Assembly (NCBI RefSeq): GCF_023091225.1
Contig: NZ_JAHWXM010000001.1
Coordinates: 1,860,001 to 1,924,000 of the forward strand
Direction: 5' to 3'
Source: Microbacterium galbinum
GTDB lineage: Bacteria > Actinomycetota > Actinomycetes > Actinomycetales > Microbacteriaceae
DNA length: 64,000 bases
This document shows, piece by piece, positions 43,733 through 53,649 of this stretch. The notes beneath the pieces are model-generated. The model worked only from the letters and a program-made list of their open reading frames with translations, made no database searches and had not been told where the DNA came from. Position 1 is the first letter of the stretch; each line of letters opens with the position of its first letter. A program made the translations under genes and the position numbers.

Positions 43733-46239
43733 CACGAGAGCGGCGGGGCCGTCTCCGCGTTCTCCTCGGCGCGGCCCCCGGCGTCGGCAAGACCTTCGAG
43801 ATGCTCGCCGAAGGGCGACGCCTGCTCGACGACGGCCGCGATGTCGTGATCGCGGTCGTCGAGACCCACGGCCGTGCCGCGACGCTCGCCCAGACGATCG
43901 GTCTGCCCGAGGTGCCGCGGCGCACCACCGAGCACCGGGGCATCGCCCTCACCGAGCTCGACGTCGACGCCGTGATCGCCCGCCGGCCCGAGATCGCCCT
44001 GGTCGACGAGCTCGCGCACACGAACGTTCCGGGTTCGCGGCACCCGAAACGCTGGCAGGACGTCGAGGCGATCCGGGATGCCGGGATCGACGTCGTCACG
44101 ACCGTGAACGTGCAGCACATCGAGTCGCTCAACGCCGTGGTCGAGAAGATCACCGGCATCGCGCAGCAGGAGACGATCCCGGATGCCGTGGTGCGGGCCG
44201 CGGACGAGATCGAGGTCGTCGACCTGGCCCCGCAGACCCTCCGCGACCGCCTCTCGGCGGGTCTGGTGTACCCGGCCGAGCGCATCGACGCCGCTCTCTC
44301 GAACTACTTCCGGCTGGGCAACCTCACGGCGCTGCGCGAACTGGCCCTGCTGTGGCTCGCCGACGAGGTCGACAGCGCCCTGCGCAGCTACCGCGCCGAG
44401 CAGGGCATCGAGGGCACCTGGCAGGCCCGCGAGCGCGTGGTCGTGGCGTTGACCGGGGGCCCGGAGGGCGAGACCCTGCTGCGTCGCGGTGCCCGCATCG
44501 CCGCACGTTCGGCGGGCGGCGAACTGCTCGCGGTGCACATCTCCACGCAGGACGGCCTGCGCGACGAGACCCCCGGCGCACTCGCGGCGCAGCGCGCGCT
44601 GGTCGAGTCGCTCGGCGGCAGCTTCCACCAGATCATCGGCGACGACATCCCCGGCGCCCTCGTCGAATTCGCGCAGGGAGCGGATGCCACGCAGCTCGTC
44701 ATCGGCGTGAGCCGGCGCGGGCGGTTGATGGCGGCACTGACCGGACCGGGCATCGGCTCCGAGGTCATCCGCCGCTCGGGCGACATCGACGTGCACATCG
44801 TCACGCACGCCGCCGCCGGTGGACGCATCGCCCTCCCCCGGATCACCGGCGGGGCACTCGGCTGGCGACGGCAACTGCTCGGCTTCGCGGTCGCGCTCGC
44901 CTTCGGGCCGCTGCTGTCGTGGATCATGTTCGCATTCCGCAGCCCCGAGTCGATCACCTCCGAGGTGCTCGCTTATCAACTGCTCGTGGTCGTGGTGGCC
45001 CTGATCGGCGGCATCCGTCCCGCCGTGTTCGCGGCCGTGCTGTCGGGCATCACCCTCGACTTCCTCTTCGTCGCGCCGCTGTTCACGATCACCGTCGCGC
45101 ACCCCCTGCACGTGCTCGCCCTCGCGCTCTACGTCGTGATCGCGATCCTCGTGAGCATCATCGTCGACCAGGCCGCGCGCCGTGCCCGCACCGCGAAACG
45201 AGCGACCGCCGAGGCCGAACTGCTCGCGGCCGTCGCCGGCAACGTGCTGCGCGGGGACAACGCCGTGCTGGCGCTCGTCAGCCGCACGCGCGAGGCGTTC
45301 GGGCTGAGCGGCGTGCGACTGCTCACGGCCGAGGGCGAGGTGCTGGCCAGCGACGGCGAGCCGCTCGCCGACGGTCGCACCACGACGGTCGAGGTCGGCG
45401 CGTCGCACGCCGTGCTCGAACTCAGCGGCGATGCGCTGGACGCCCCGGCCCGGCGCCTGCTCGACGCGATCGTGGCGCAGCTCTCGGCCGCGATCGAGCA
45501 CACCGGGCTGCGCGAGACGGCGAAGGAGGCCGCCGCACTGGCCGAGACCGACCAGGTGCGCAGCGCCCTGCTCTCGGCGCTCAGCCACGATCTGCGCCGC
45601 CCACTCGCCTCGGCGGTCGCGGCGATCGGCGGACTGCGCGGAGCCCACGACCTCTCCCCCGACGACCGCGCCGAGCTGCTCGCCACGGCCGACGAGAGTC
45701 TCGCGACCCTCTCGACCCTCGTCACCGACCTGCTCGACGTCAGCCGGGTCGAAGCGGGCGTGCTCGCAGTCTCGTCGACGCGCCTCGATGCCACCGGCCC
45801 CATCCTCGCCGCCGTCGACGAACTCGGTCTCGGGCCGGCCGACGTCGAGCTCGCCCTGGATCCAGCCCTCCCCGCCCTGCGGGCCGACCCGGTGCTGCTG
45901 CAGCGCGTGATCGTGAACGTGCTCGCGAACGCGCACCGCCACTCCCCCGCCGGAACCCGCGTGCTCGTGTCGACGAGCGCCCTGGGAGAGCGGGCCGAGA
46001 TCCGCATCATCGACCGCGGCGAGGGCGTGCCGGTGGAGCGGCGCGACAGCATCTTCCAGCCGTTCCAGCGCTTCGGCGACACCGACAACACGACCGGCCT
46101 GGGTCTCGGACTCGCCCTGTCGCGCGGTTTCACCGAGGGCATGGGCGGTAGCCTGACTCCCGAGGACACCCCCGGGGGCGGCCTCACGATGGTCATCTCA
46201 CTGCCGCTGGCCGGCGCCGACACGGAGGACACGGAGTGA
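43729..46239 (+). CDS. kdpD: Sensor histidine kinase KdpD
   Basis: An 836-residue sensor. The KdpD domain has Walker A 'GAAPGVGKTFEML' near residue 14. A universal-stress-protein domain spans about 243-365, four helices 385-480, a GAF-like region follows, then HisKA with 'ALSHDLRRPLA' near 620 and HATPase with 'GEGVPVERRD' and 'GLGLGLALSRG'. The residue four positions after the phospho-His, usually Thr, is Arg here. It probably controls kdp with KdpE. Confidence 0.96.
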   Translation: MTRERRGRLRVLLGAAPGVGKTFEMLAEGRRLLDDGRDVVIAVVETHGRAATLAQTIGLPEVPRRTTEHRGIALTELDVDAVIARRPEIALVDELAHTNVPGSRHPKRWQDVEAIRDAGIDVVTTVNVQHIESLNAVVEKITGIAQQETIPDAVVRAADEIEVVDLAPQTLRDRLSAGLVYPAERIDAALSNYFRLGNLTALRELALLWLADEVDSALRSYRAEQGIEGTWQARERVVVALTGGPEGETLLRRGARIAARSAGGELLAVHISTQDGLRDETPGALAAQRALVESLGGSFHQIIGDDIPGALVEFAQGADATQLVIGVSRRGRLMAALTGPGIGSEVIRRSGDIDVHIVTHAAAGGRIALPRITGGALGWRRQLLGFAVALAFGPLLSWIMFAFRSPESITSEVLAYQLLVVVVALIGGIRPAVFAAVLSGITLDFLFVAPLFTITVAHPLHVLALALYVVIAILVSIIVDQAARRARTAKRATAEAELLAAVAGNVLRGDNAVLALVSRTREAFGLSGVRLLTAEGEVLASDGEPLADGRTTTVEVGASHAVLELSGDALDAPARRLLDAIVAQLSAAIEHTGLRETAKEAAALAETDQVRSALLSALSHDLRRPLASAVAAIGGLRGAHDLSPDDRAELLATADESLATLSTLVTDLLDVSRVEAGVLAVSSTRLDATGPILAAVDELGLGPADVELALDPALPALRADPVLLQRVIVNVLANAHRHSPAGTRVLVSTSALGERAEIRIIDRGEGVPVERRDSIFQPFQRFGDTDNTTGLGLGLALSRGFTEGMGGSLTPEDTPGGGLTMVISLPLAGADTEDTE

Positions 46240-46907
46240 AGCTCCTCATCGCCGACGACGATCCGCAGATGGTGCGGGCGCTGCGCATTACGCTCGCCGC
46301 ACACGGATACGAGGTGGTCGTCGCGGCCGACGGTGCCGCCGCGGTCGCCGCCGCCGCCCAGACCCACCCCGACCTCATCATGCTCGACCTCGGCATGCCG
46401 CGACTCGACGGCATCGAGGTGATCCAGGCCCTGCGCGGCTGGACGAACGTGCCCATCATCGTCGTCTCGGGACGCACGGGCTCCGCCGACAAGGTCGAGG
46501 CGCTGGATGCCGGAGCCGACGACTTCGTCACCAAGCCGTTCCAGGTCGACGAGCTCCTCGCCCGCCTGCGGGCGCTGTCGCGGCGCGCGGTTCCGGCCGG
46601 CGGCGAGTCGACCGTGACGTTCGGCGATGTTGTCGTCGACCTCGCGACCAAGACCGTCACGCGCGGCGGATCGCGCGTGCACCTCACCCCGACGGAGTGG
46701 CGGATGCTCGAGCATCTGTCTCGGCATCCGGGAGCCCTCGTCACCCGCCAGGACCTGCTGAAGGAGATCTGGGGCAGCGAGCAGGTCTCCGACTCCGGCT
46801 ACCTACGGCTGTACATGTCGCAGCTGCGCAAGAAGCTCGAGCAGGAGCCCAGTGCGCCCGTGCACCTGCTCACCGAGTCGGGGATGGGCTACCGCCTCGT
46901 CGTCTGA
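46236..46907 (+). CDS. kdpE: Response regulator KdpE
   Basis: A 223-residue OmpR-family regulator. The receiver domain has the acidic pair 'ADDD', phospho-acceptor Asp in 'LIMLDLGMPRLDG' and Lys in 'VTKPF'. The C-terminal winged helix has 'VHLTPTEWRMLEHLSRHPG' and 'GYRLVV'. It overlaps kdpD by four bases. The 11-bp repeats at 35505 and 39026 are candidate targets. Confidence 0.95.
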   Translation: MKLLIADDDPQMVRALRITLAAHGYEVVVAADGAAAVAAAAQTHPDLIMLDLGMPRLDGIEVIQALRGWTNVPIIVVSGRTGSADKVEALDAGADDFVTKPFQVDELLARLRALSRRAVPAGGESTVTFGDVVVDLATKTVTRGGSRVHLTPTEWRMLEHLSRHPGALVTRQDLLKEIWGSEQVSDSGYLRLYMSQLRKKLEQEPSAPVHLLTESGMGYRLVV

Positions 46908-46913
46908 GCCGCG

Positions 46914-47186
46914 TTATCGCGGGGTGACGGTCACCTGAACCTCGTCGCCGATGTCCTTGCCGAGTGCCTTGCGAACCTTCGCGCTCAGCGAGACCATGTG
47001 ACCGCCGGTTCCCGTGACCATCGCACCGACGTTCTCCAGGATGAGGTCGTCGACCACGGCATCGACCCTGACGGTCTTCCCCGTGCCGAAGAACTCGGCC
47101 GAATCCGGGATCTCGACGCAACTCCACGTCTCGCCCTTGACGTCGACGCCGATCGCCGTGGTGAATGTCTTCTTCTCGGTGGCCAT
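46914..47186 (-). CDS. DUF1905 protein
   Basis: A 90-residue beta-barrel-like protein of unknown function ('GETWSCVEIPDSAEFFGTGK', 'GGHMVSLSAKVRKALGK', 'GDEVQVTV'). DUF1905 often occurs with a YdeI/OmpD-associated domain; here it stands alone. It converges on kdpE with a 6-bp gap; a 5-bp stem (CCGCG/CGCGG at 46909-46922) is the only terminator candidate. Confidence 0.88.
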   Translation of the reverse strand: MATEKKTFTTAIGVDVKGETWSCVEIPDSAEFFGTGKTVRVDAVVDDLILENVGAMVTGTGGHMVSLSAKVRKALGKDIGDEVQVTVTPR

Positions 47187-47211
47187 GCGCACACGATACC
47201 GAAGTGATGTC

Positions 47212-47997
47212 TCAGCGAGCCGCCCGCCCCCGCACGACCCCGATCACGCCCGCGAGCACGAGCACGACGGCGACCACGAGGGCCGCGATGCCGGTCGGCA
47301 CGCTCTCCGGGGCGTCGGTGAAGCGTCCGACGGCGAGCCAGACGAGGCCCCATGCGGTCGCGAGCGCCGGGGCGATGCGGCCGGTCACGAGTGCCGCCGC
47401 GACACCGATGACCGCCACCACCACGAGCACGGCGACGGCCCAGACATCCGCCTGATCCGCCCAGTCCGCCGGGGCGATCTGCGTGAACCACGCCGCGGTG
47501 TTCGCCACGGTCGCGATCGTCACCCAGCCGAAGTGCAGCCCGTTGGCGCCGTCGGTGAGGATGCGGTCGGCGAGGTTCTTCGCCGGGAACCGCCCGAGCA
47601 GCACGATCACCCGGGCGAGCACCGCCACCAGCAGCGCGATCACGATCACCGTGAGCCACAGCGTCAGGAACCGCGCGGTCACCAACCAGAGACCGTTCAG
47701 CACCATCGAGGCGGCGATCCATCCGGCGACGGCCTGTTGCCGAGCATCCGCCCGTTGCGCGGGCAGCGCCTGCCACACCGTGTACGCGAGCAGGCCGATG
47801 TAGATCAGCGACCAGATCGAGAACGCGGGGCCGGCGGGCGCGAGGTACGACCCCTGCGCCGAGAGCGCGCCGTCCTGCAGATCGTCGACGGATGCTCCGC
47901 CGAACGCTCCGGCGCCGACGGCGGCCGCGATGAGCATGAAGGATGCCGCGGCGATGATCAGGCTCTGTCGGGCGATGCCCTTCGTCTGTGACTCCAT
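47212..47997 (-). CDS. TspO/MBR-like tryptophan-rich sensory protein
   Basis: A 261-residue membrane protein with seven or more predicted helices. 'YLAPAGPAFSIWSLIYIGLL' near residue 50 is the signature of the larger TspO-related proteins, which may bind porphyrins or act in stress sensing. There is no ribosome-site overlap with other genes. A strong palindrome lies 56 bp upstream. Confidence 0.82.
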   Translation of the reverse strand: MESQTKGIARQSLIIAAASFMLIAAAVGAGAFGGASVDDLQDGALSAQGSYLAPAGPAFSIWSLIYIGLLAYTVWQALPAQRADARQQAVAGWIAASMVLNGLWLVTARFLTLWLTVIVIALLVAVLARVIVLLGRFPAKNLADRILTDGANGLHFGWVTIATVANTAAWFTQIAPADWADQADVWAVAVLVVVAVIGVAAALVTGRIAPALATAWGLVWLAVGRFTDAPESVPTGIAALVVAVVLVLAGVIGVVRGRAAR

Positions 47998-48053
47998 GCC
48001 CCGGACGATACTGAGGGGTCGGCGCCGCCGCAGGGGCCTTGACTCTCGCCTGG

Positions 48054-48080
48054 CAATTGTCTAGCCTGGCTAGCGAATTG
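48054..48080. promoter_or_regulatory. Palindromic operator candidate upstream of the TspO-like gene
   Basis: CAATTGTCTAGC and GCTAGCGAATTG form a 12-bp inverted repeat with two mismatched positions around CTG. It lies 57-83 bases before the TspO-like start and between two genes on the same strand. The core TTGTCTAG also appears in the palindrome at 58668-58691. Confidence 0.55.
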
Positions 48081-48115
48081 GGTCGGTCGCGCTGCGCTTC
48101 GAGAATCGGTCGGAG

Positions 48116-48679
48116 TCAGGCCGCAACCGCCGCGTCGATCAGCACCTCGGCGGCACCCCGCGCCTGAGCCGCGACCGCCGCGTCGCCCGAGATGGCCGCC
48201 GTGCTCTGCGCACCCTCGGCGAGGATCGACAGCTGCGCGGCGAGGAGGGGCGAGGCGCCCGTGCTCGCGACGAGGCCCGACATGTACTCCTGGAACGACG
48301 CCTTGTGCGAGCGCACGATCTCGGCGACCTCGGGATTCGTGCCGCCGAGCTCGCCGAACGCGTTGATGAACGCGCAGCCGCGGAAGTCGTCGGTGCAGAA
48401 CCAGTCCTCGAGGTACCCGTAGACGGCGAGCAGGCGGGCGCGGGGGTCGCCCCCGGCATCCGTCACGGCGGCCGTCAGGCCGGACTCCCACTCGCCGTGC
48501 TTGCGCTCGAGCACCGCTGCGACGATGTCGTTCTTCGCGGGGAAGAGACCGTAGAGGCGGCGCAGCGACACGCCGGCGGACTGACGCAGCTCGTCCATGC
48601 CGACGGCCGCGTATCCCTTGCGGTAGTAGAGCTCCTCGGCGGCGGAGAGGATGCGTTCGCGTGCCTCGTCTTCGGTCAT
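48116..48679 (-). CDS. TetR family regulator (of the adjacent hydrolase)
   Basis: A 187-residue repressor. HTH residues 'VGMDELRQSAGVSLRRLYGL' lie near 25-45 and the ligand domain ends in 'TetR_C'-like helices with 'DDFRGCAFINAF' (a motif common in redox-type TetR proteins such as those with a Cys in this position). It is divergent from the alpha/beta hydrolase, with two identical palindromes in between. Confidence 0.92.
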   Translation of the reverse strand: MTEDEARERILSAAEELYYRKGYAAVGMDELRQSAGVSLRRLYGLFPAKNDIVAAVLERKHGEWESGLTAAVTDAGGDPRARLLAVYGYLEDWFCTDDFRGCAFINAFGELGGTNPEVAEIVRSHKASFQEYMSGLVASTGASPLLAAQLSILAEGAQSTAAISGDAAVAAQARGAAEVLIDAAVAA

Positions 48680-48692
48680 GCCAGAAGTCTAC

Positions 48693-49616
<924 letters not shown>

Positions 49617-49648
49617 CGCCGCCGCACGGCATCCGTCCGGCCCAGCGA

Positions 49649-49680
49649 AAGTCCCGCCGCCCATCCGGGTGGCGGGACTT
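49649..49680. terminator. Bidirectional terminator between hydrolase and SIP genes
   Basis: A perfect 10-bp stem (AAGTCCCGCC / GGCGGGACTT) with a 12-base loop lies between two convergent genes, with A/T at the stem ends. Confidence 0.8.
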
Positions 49681-49711
49681 CTGCATCGATCGGTGGGGCG
49701 GCCTCGCGAAC

Positions 49712-50671
49712 TCAGCCGCGCATGGCGACGCCGCGGCGCCAGTAGCCCATGAACGCCACCTGGCCGCGGTCGATGCCGAGGTCCTTGACGAGGTGACGGC
49801 GGAGGGTCGTGACCACACCGCTCTCCCCGGCGATCCAGAAGTACCGATCGCCGGGGGCGTCGGATGCCGCGATCTCCTCGCCGAGCCCCGAGTACGCCGG
49901 CGTCTCCCACAGCAGGTCGTCGCTCTCGATGTCCTTCACCGCGATCTCGTCCGAGGCATCCGCGTCTCCGAGGTGCGCGAGCACCGCCGGAATGACCCGG
50001 AGCCCGTGGGCCTGGTCGGCGTCGCGCGCCAGCCAGTGCACCTCGACCCCGGCGGGAGCGTCGATCGCGAGCTCGTCTGCCGCCGACGGCACCTCGATGA
50101 ACGCCGTGCCGCGCAGGTCGCGCGGGGCGTCTTCGAGGATGCGCGCGATCGCGGGGGCCGCGGTCTCATCGCCCACCAGCACGACCGAGGGCGCATCGCC
50201 GGGCCGGTACTCGGTGCCGCCGCCCGCGACCACGCCGCGACGCGGTCCGATGATGATGAGCTCCTGCCCGGATTCGGCCGCGCTCGCCCAGCGCGACGCG
50301 GGACCGGTGAGGCCGGGCGCGAGGTGCAGCACGAAGTCGATGTCGACCTCGGTGTCGCCCGAGGCCGGATCGACCCGCAGGTCGCGGATCGAGTACGTGC
50401 GCATGGTGCCGCGCTCGTCTTCGGGCACGGCCAGGAACGACGCCCACCAGTCGGGGGTGTCGCGCTCCAGCGGGGGCAGGATGCCGGATGCCGGCGGGAA
50501 GATCAGCTTGATGCGGGCGTCGAACACCCCACCCGGCGTGCCGAACTCGTCGAGGTCCGCGCCACCGAAGGTCACCCGCACGAAGTTGGGCGAGACGCGC
50601 TCGACCCGGCGCACCTCGGCACGGGCGAGGATGTACGCGGGCTTCTCGGTGGTGGTGGTCTCAGCGGACAT
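49712..50671 (-). CDS. Siderophore-interacting protein (ferric-siderophore reductase)
   Basis: A 319-residue FAD-dependent protein that releases iron from imported siderophores. 'RTYSIRDLRVD' near residue 91 is the FAD-binding motif, followed by 'SVVLVGDETAAPAIARIL' and a C-terminal 'WIAGESGVVTTLRRHL' NAD(P)H-binding part. The start overlaps the ATPase gene end by 11 bp. It is last in the iron operon. Confidence 0.93.
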   Translation of the reverse strand: MSAETTTTEKPAYILARAEVRRVERVSPNFVRVTFGGADLDEFGTPGGVFDARIKLIFPPASGILPPLERDTPDWWASFLAVPEDERGTMRTYSIRDLRVDPASGDTEVDIDFVLHLAPGLTGPASRWASAAESGQELIIIGPRRGVVAGGGTEYRPGDAPSVVLVGDETAAPAIARILEDAPRDLRGTAFIEVPSAADELAIDAPAGVEVHWLARDADQAHGLRVIPAVLAHLGDADASDEIAVKDIESDDLLWETPAYSGLGEEIAASDAPGDRYFWIAGESGVVTTLRRHLVKDLGIDRGQVAFMGYWRRGVAMRG

Positions 50672-51461
50672 GGTGCCTCCCGATGGGTGTGACCATCGGC
50701 TTGCCGGAGACCGGGTCGATGGTGATCTGATTGGCGAGGCCGAAGACCTCTTCGACGAGTTCGGCGGTGACGACCTCGGCCGGGGCGCCGATCGCGTGCA
50801 CGCGCCCCTCCTTCATCGCCACGAGCTCGTCGGCGTAGCGCGCGGCGAGGTTCAGGTCGTGCAGCACCATCACGATCGTGGTGCCGCGGGCGACGCTGAG
50901 GTCGGTGAGCAGGTCGAGCACCTCGACCTGGTGGGCGACGTCGAGGAACGTGGTGGGCTCATCGAGCAGCAGGATGTCGGTCTCCTGCGCGAGTGCCATC
51001 GCGATCCACACGCGCTGGCGCTGTCCGCCCGACAGTTCGTCGACGCTGCGGTCGGCGAGCTCGGTCACCCCGGTGGCGTCGAGCGCATCGGCGACGACTT
51101 CGTAGTCGTGGGCGCTCCAGCGGGCGAGCGTCTTCTGATGCGGATGCCGCCCGCGCCCGACGAGGTCGGCGACGGCGATCCCCTCGGGGGCGACCGGCGA
51201 CTGCGGCAGCAGTCCCAGGATGCGGGCGACCTCTTTGGTGGGTCGCGCGTGCACGGATTTTCCGTCGAGCACGATCTGGCCGGCGGCCGGCGAGAGCAGG
51301 CGCGCCAGCGAGCGCAGGAGCGTCGACTTGCCGCATCCGTTCGCTCCGACGATCGTCGTGATCTTGCCGGGCGCGACCGTGAGGTCGAGGCCGTCGATGA
51401 TGGTGCGGTCGCCGTAGGAGAGGGTGACCCCTTCGGCCGACAGGCTGTGCGAGACGGTCAC
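50661..51461 (-). CDS. Iron-siderophore ABC importer ATPase (FecE/FepC type)
   Basis: A 266-residue ATPase with Walker A 'GANGCGKST', signature 'LSGGQRQRVWIAMAL', Walker B 'DILLLDEPTTFLD' and switch 'VLHDL'. The 'LLPQSP..P.GI.V.DLV..GR.P' segment is typical of siderophore ATPases. GTG start on a GTGA overlap with the permease gene. Confidence 0.95.
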   Translation of the reverse strand: MTVSHSLSAEGVTLSYGDRTIIDGLDLTVAPGKITTIVGANGCGKSTLLRSLARLLSPAAGQIVLDGKSVHARPTKEVARILGLLPQSPVAPEGIAVADLVGRGRHPHQKTLARWSAHDYEVVADALDATGVTELADRSVDELSGGQRQRVWIAMALAQETDILLLDEPTTFLDVAHQVEVLDLLTDLSVARGTTIVMVLHDLNLAARYADELVAMKEGRVHAIGAPAEVVTAELVEEVFGLANQITIDPVSGKPMVTPIGRHHVR

Positions 51462-52576
51462 AGCGATCCTCCCGAGCGGTTGGTGCGGATGAGCAGGTAG
51501 ATCAGATACGGAGCGCCGAGCACGCCGGTGACGACGCCGACCGGGTAGCGGGTGCCGAGCAGGAACTGGGCGATCAGGTCGCTGCCGAGCACGAGCACGG
51601 CGCCGACGAAGGCGCTGGGCAGCAGCAGGTTCGCGCCCGGGCCGGTGATGCGTGCAGCGATCGGACCGGCCATGAACGCGACGAAGGCGATCGGCCCCGT
51701 CGCGGCGGTCGCGAAGGCGAGCAGGGTGACGGCTCCGAGGATGAACAGCAGGCGGGTGACGTTCACGCGGATGCCGAGGCCGGATGCCGAGTCGTCGCCG
51801 AGCTGCAGGGCGCCCAGCGCCCGCCCCTGCGACAGCATCAGCGGAACGATCACGGCTGCGGCGATCGCCATCGGCAGCACCCGCTCCCACGAGGCGTTGT
51901 TGAGGCTGCCGGTGAGCCACTGCATCGCGGTCTGGATGTCCCAGTTCGCGGCGCGCGACAGCATGTACGAGATGAGGCTCTGCAGCATGGCGGCGACGCC
52001 GATGCCGATCAGGATGAGCCGGGTGCCCGCGAAGCCGCCCTTGATCGAGAGCAGGTAGATCACGAGCGCGGTGAGCACGGCTCCCGCCAGCGCGAAGACC
52101 GAGACGACCGGGCCGTTGAGCGACAGCACGATGATGCCGAACACGGCCGCCGCGCCCGCCCCCGCCGAGATGCCGATGATGTCGGGCGAGGCGAGCGGGT
52201 TGCGCAGCAGGGTCTGGAAGCTCACGCCTGCGATGCCGAACCCGAAACCGGTGAGGATCGCGAGCACCGCGCGCGGCAGACGCAGGTCGCCGACCGTGAA
52301 CGAGGCCCCGGGCACGGTCTCGCCGAGGATCACGCGGATGACCTCGTCGGGCGTGTAGAACGTGTTGCCGACCATGAGCGCGACGGCGAACAGCGCGAAG
52401 ACGAGGATGCCGAGCACGATCGTCGCGCTGGCGTGGCGGCGGTGGCGCGCACGGCGCCCGGCGACGATGGCGGCGACGCGGGCGGATGCCGTCTGCTCCG
52501 GGCGGTCGAGCGTGTGTTCGGGGGCACCGGCGGGGCCGGTGCTTCCCGACGAGTTCGTGCGGTCGGTCGTGGTCAC
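51458..52576 (-). CDS. Iron-siderophore ABC importer permease (FecCD), second
   Basis: A 372-residue permease with a 45-residue hydrophilic N-terminus and about ten helices. 'RLPRAVLAILTGFGFGIAGV' and 'LIGIGVAAMLQSLISYMLS' are FecCD signatures. GTG start on a GTGA overlap with the first permease. The pair probably forms a heterodimer. Confidence 0.94.
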   Translation of the reverse strand: MTTTDRTNSSGSTGPAGAPEHTLDRPEQTASARVAAIVAGRRARHRRHASATIVLGILVFALFAVALMVGNTFYTPDEVIRVILGETVPGASFTVGDLRLPRAVLAILTGFGFGIAGVSFQTLLRNPLASPDIIGISAGAGAAAVFGIIVLSLNGPVVSVFALAGAVLTALVIYLLSIKGGFAGTRLILIGIGVAAMLQSLISYMLSRAANWDIQTAMQWLTGSLNNASWERVLPMAIAAAVIVPLMLSQGRALGALQLGDDSASGLGIRVNVTRLLFILGAVTLLAFATAATGPIAFVAFMAGPIAARITGPGANLLLPSAFVGAVLVLGSDLIAQFLLGTRYPVGVVTGVLGAPYLIYLLIRTNRSGGSL

Positions 52577-53616
52577 AGCTCACGCACCTTCTGACGGCGG
52601 ACGATCCAGATGAAGAACGGGGCGCCGATGATCGCGGTGATGATGCCGACCTGGATCTCTTCGGACGACGGCGAGATCACACGGCCGACGATGTCGCTCG
52701 CGGTCAGCAGCGCGGCGCCGGCGACCGCCGAGAACGGCAGCAGCCAGCGGTGGTCGGTGCCGATCAGCATGCGGCAGACGTGGGGGATGACGAGGCCGAC
52801 GAATCCGATCGGTCCGGCGATGGCGGTAGCGGCACCGGCGAGGATGACTGCGCCCAGGGCCGACAGCATCCGGGTGCGGAAGACGTGCTCGCCCAGCCCC
52901 TTGGCCATGTCGTCGCCCAGCGCGAGCGAGTTCATGCCACGCGAGCTGGCGAAGCAGATGAGAGCACCGACGAGGAGCACCGGGGCGGTGAGAGCGATGC
53001 GGGGCCACTCGGCGCCGCCGACGCCACCGACCTGCCACGACTGGAACGTCTGCAGCAGATCGACGCGGGGCAGCATGATCGCGCTGATGAGCGAGGCGAA
53101 CGCGGCCGAGGTGGCGGCGCCCGCCAGGGCGAGTTTGAGGGGGGTCGCGCCGCCGCGACCGAGCGACCCGACCGTGTAGACGAAGGTCGCCGCGGCGGCG
53201 GCACCGACGATCGCGAAGGCCATCTGCCCGTAGGGGTTGGCCAGTCCGAAGAAGGCAATGCCGATGACGACGGCGAGCGATGCGCCGTTCGAGACGCCCA
53301 GGATGCCGGGGTCGGCGATCGGGTTGCGGGTGACGGCCTGCATCGTGGCACCCGAGAGAGCGAGCGCGGCGCCGACGAGCAGAGCGAGCACCGTGCGCGG
53401 GATGCGCTTGACGATCGCGGCCTGCTCGATCGTGTCGCTGTGGCCGCTGAACGCCGCGACGATGTCGTCGAACGACACGGCGCGCACGCCGAACGACACC
53501 GACAGGATGCTGAGGACCAGCAGGAGTGCGACTCCGGCGAGAAGCCAGAGCGTGCGCACCAGCACCGGGCGCCGCAGGTCTGCGGCGCCCGGTGCGATGG
53601 TGGTGGTGGCGGTCAC
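52573..53616 (-). CDS. Iron-siderophore ABC importer permease (FecCD), first
   Basis: A 347-residue permease with about ten helices, containing 'RIPRTVLALLVGAALALSGA', 'NPIADPGILGVSNGAS' and 'GLVIPHVCRMLIGTDHR', all standard for FecCD/BtuC proteins. It starts 33 bp after the binding-protein gene. Confidence 0.94.
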   Translation of the reverse strand: MTATTTIAPGAADLRRPVLVRTLWLLAGVALLLVLSILSVSFGVRAVSFDDIVAAFSGHSDTIEQAAIVKRIPRTVLALLVGAALALSGATMQAVTRNPIADPGILGVSNGASLAVVIGIAFFGLANPYGQMAFAIVGAAAAATFVYTVGSLGRGGATPLKLALAGAATSAAFASLISAIMLPRVDLLQTFQSWQVGGVGGAEWPRIALTAPVLLVGALICFASSRGMNSLALGDDMAKGLGEHVFRTRMLSALGAVILAGAATAIAGPIGFVGLVIPHVCRMLIGTDHRWLLPFSAVAGAALLTASDIVGRVISPSSEEIQVGIITAIIGAPFFIWIVRRQKVREL

Positions 53617-53649
53617 TGAGGTGTCACTCCGCGCGAGCGGACTGATCGA

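Noticed and set aside
46909..46922. CCGCG-TTAT-CGCGG as a terminator between kdpE and the DUF1905 gene
   Set aside because: The stem is only 5 bp and overlaps the DUF1905 stop; too weak to list as a feature of its own.
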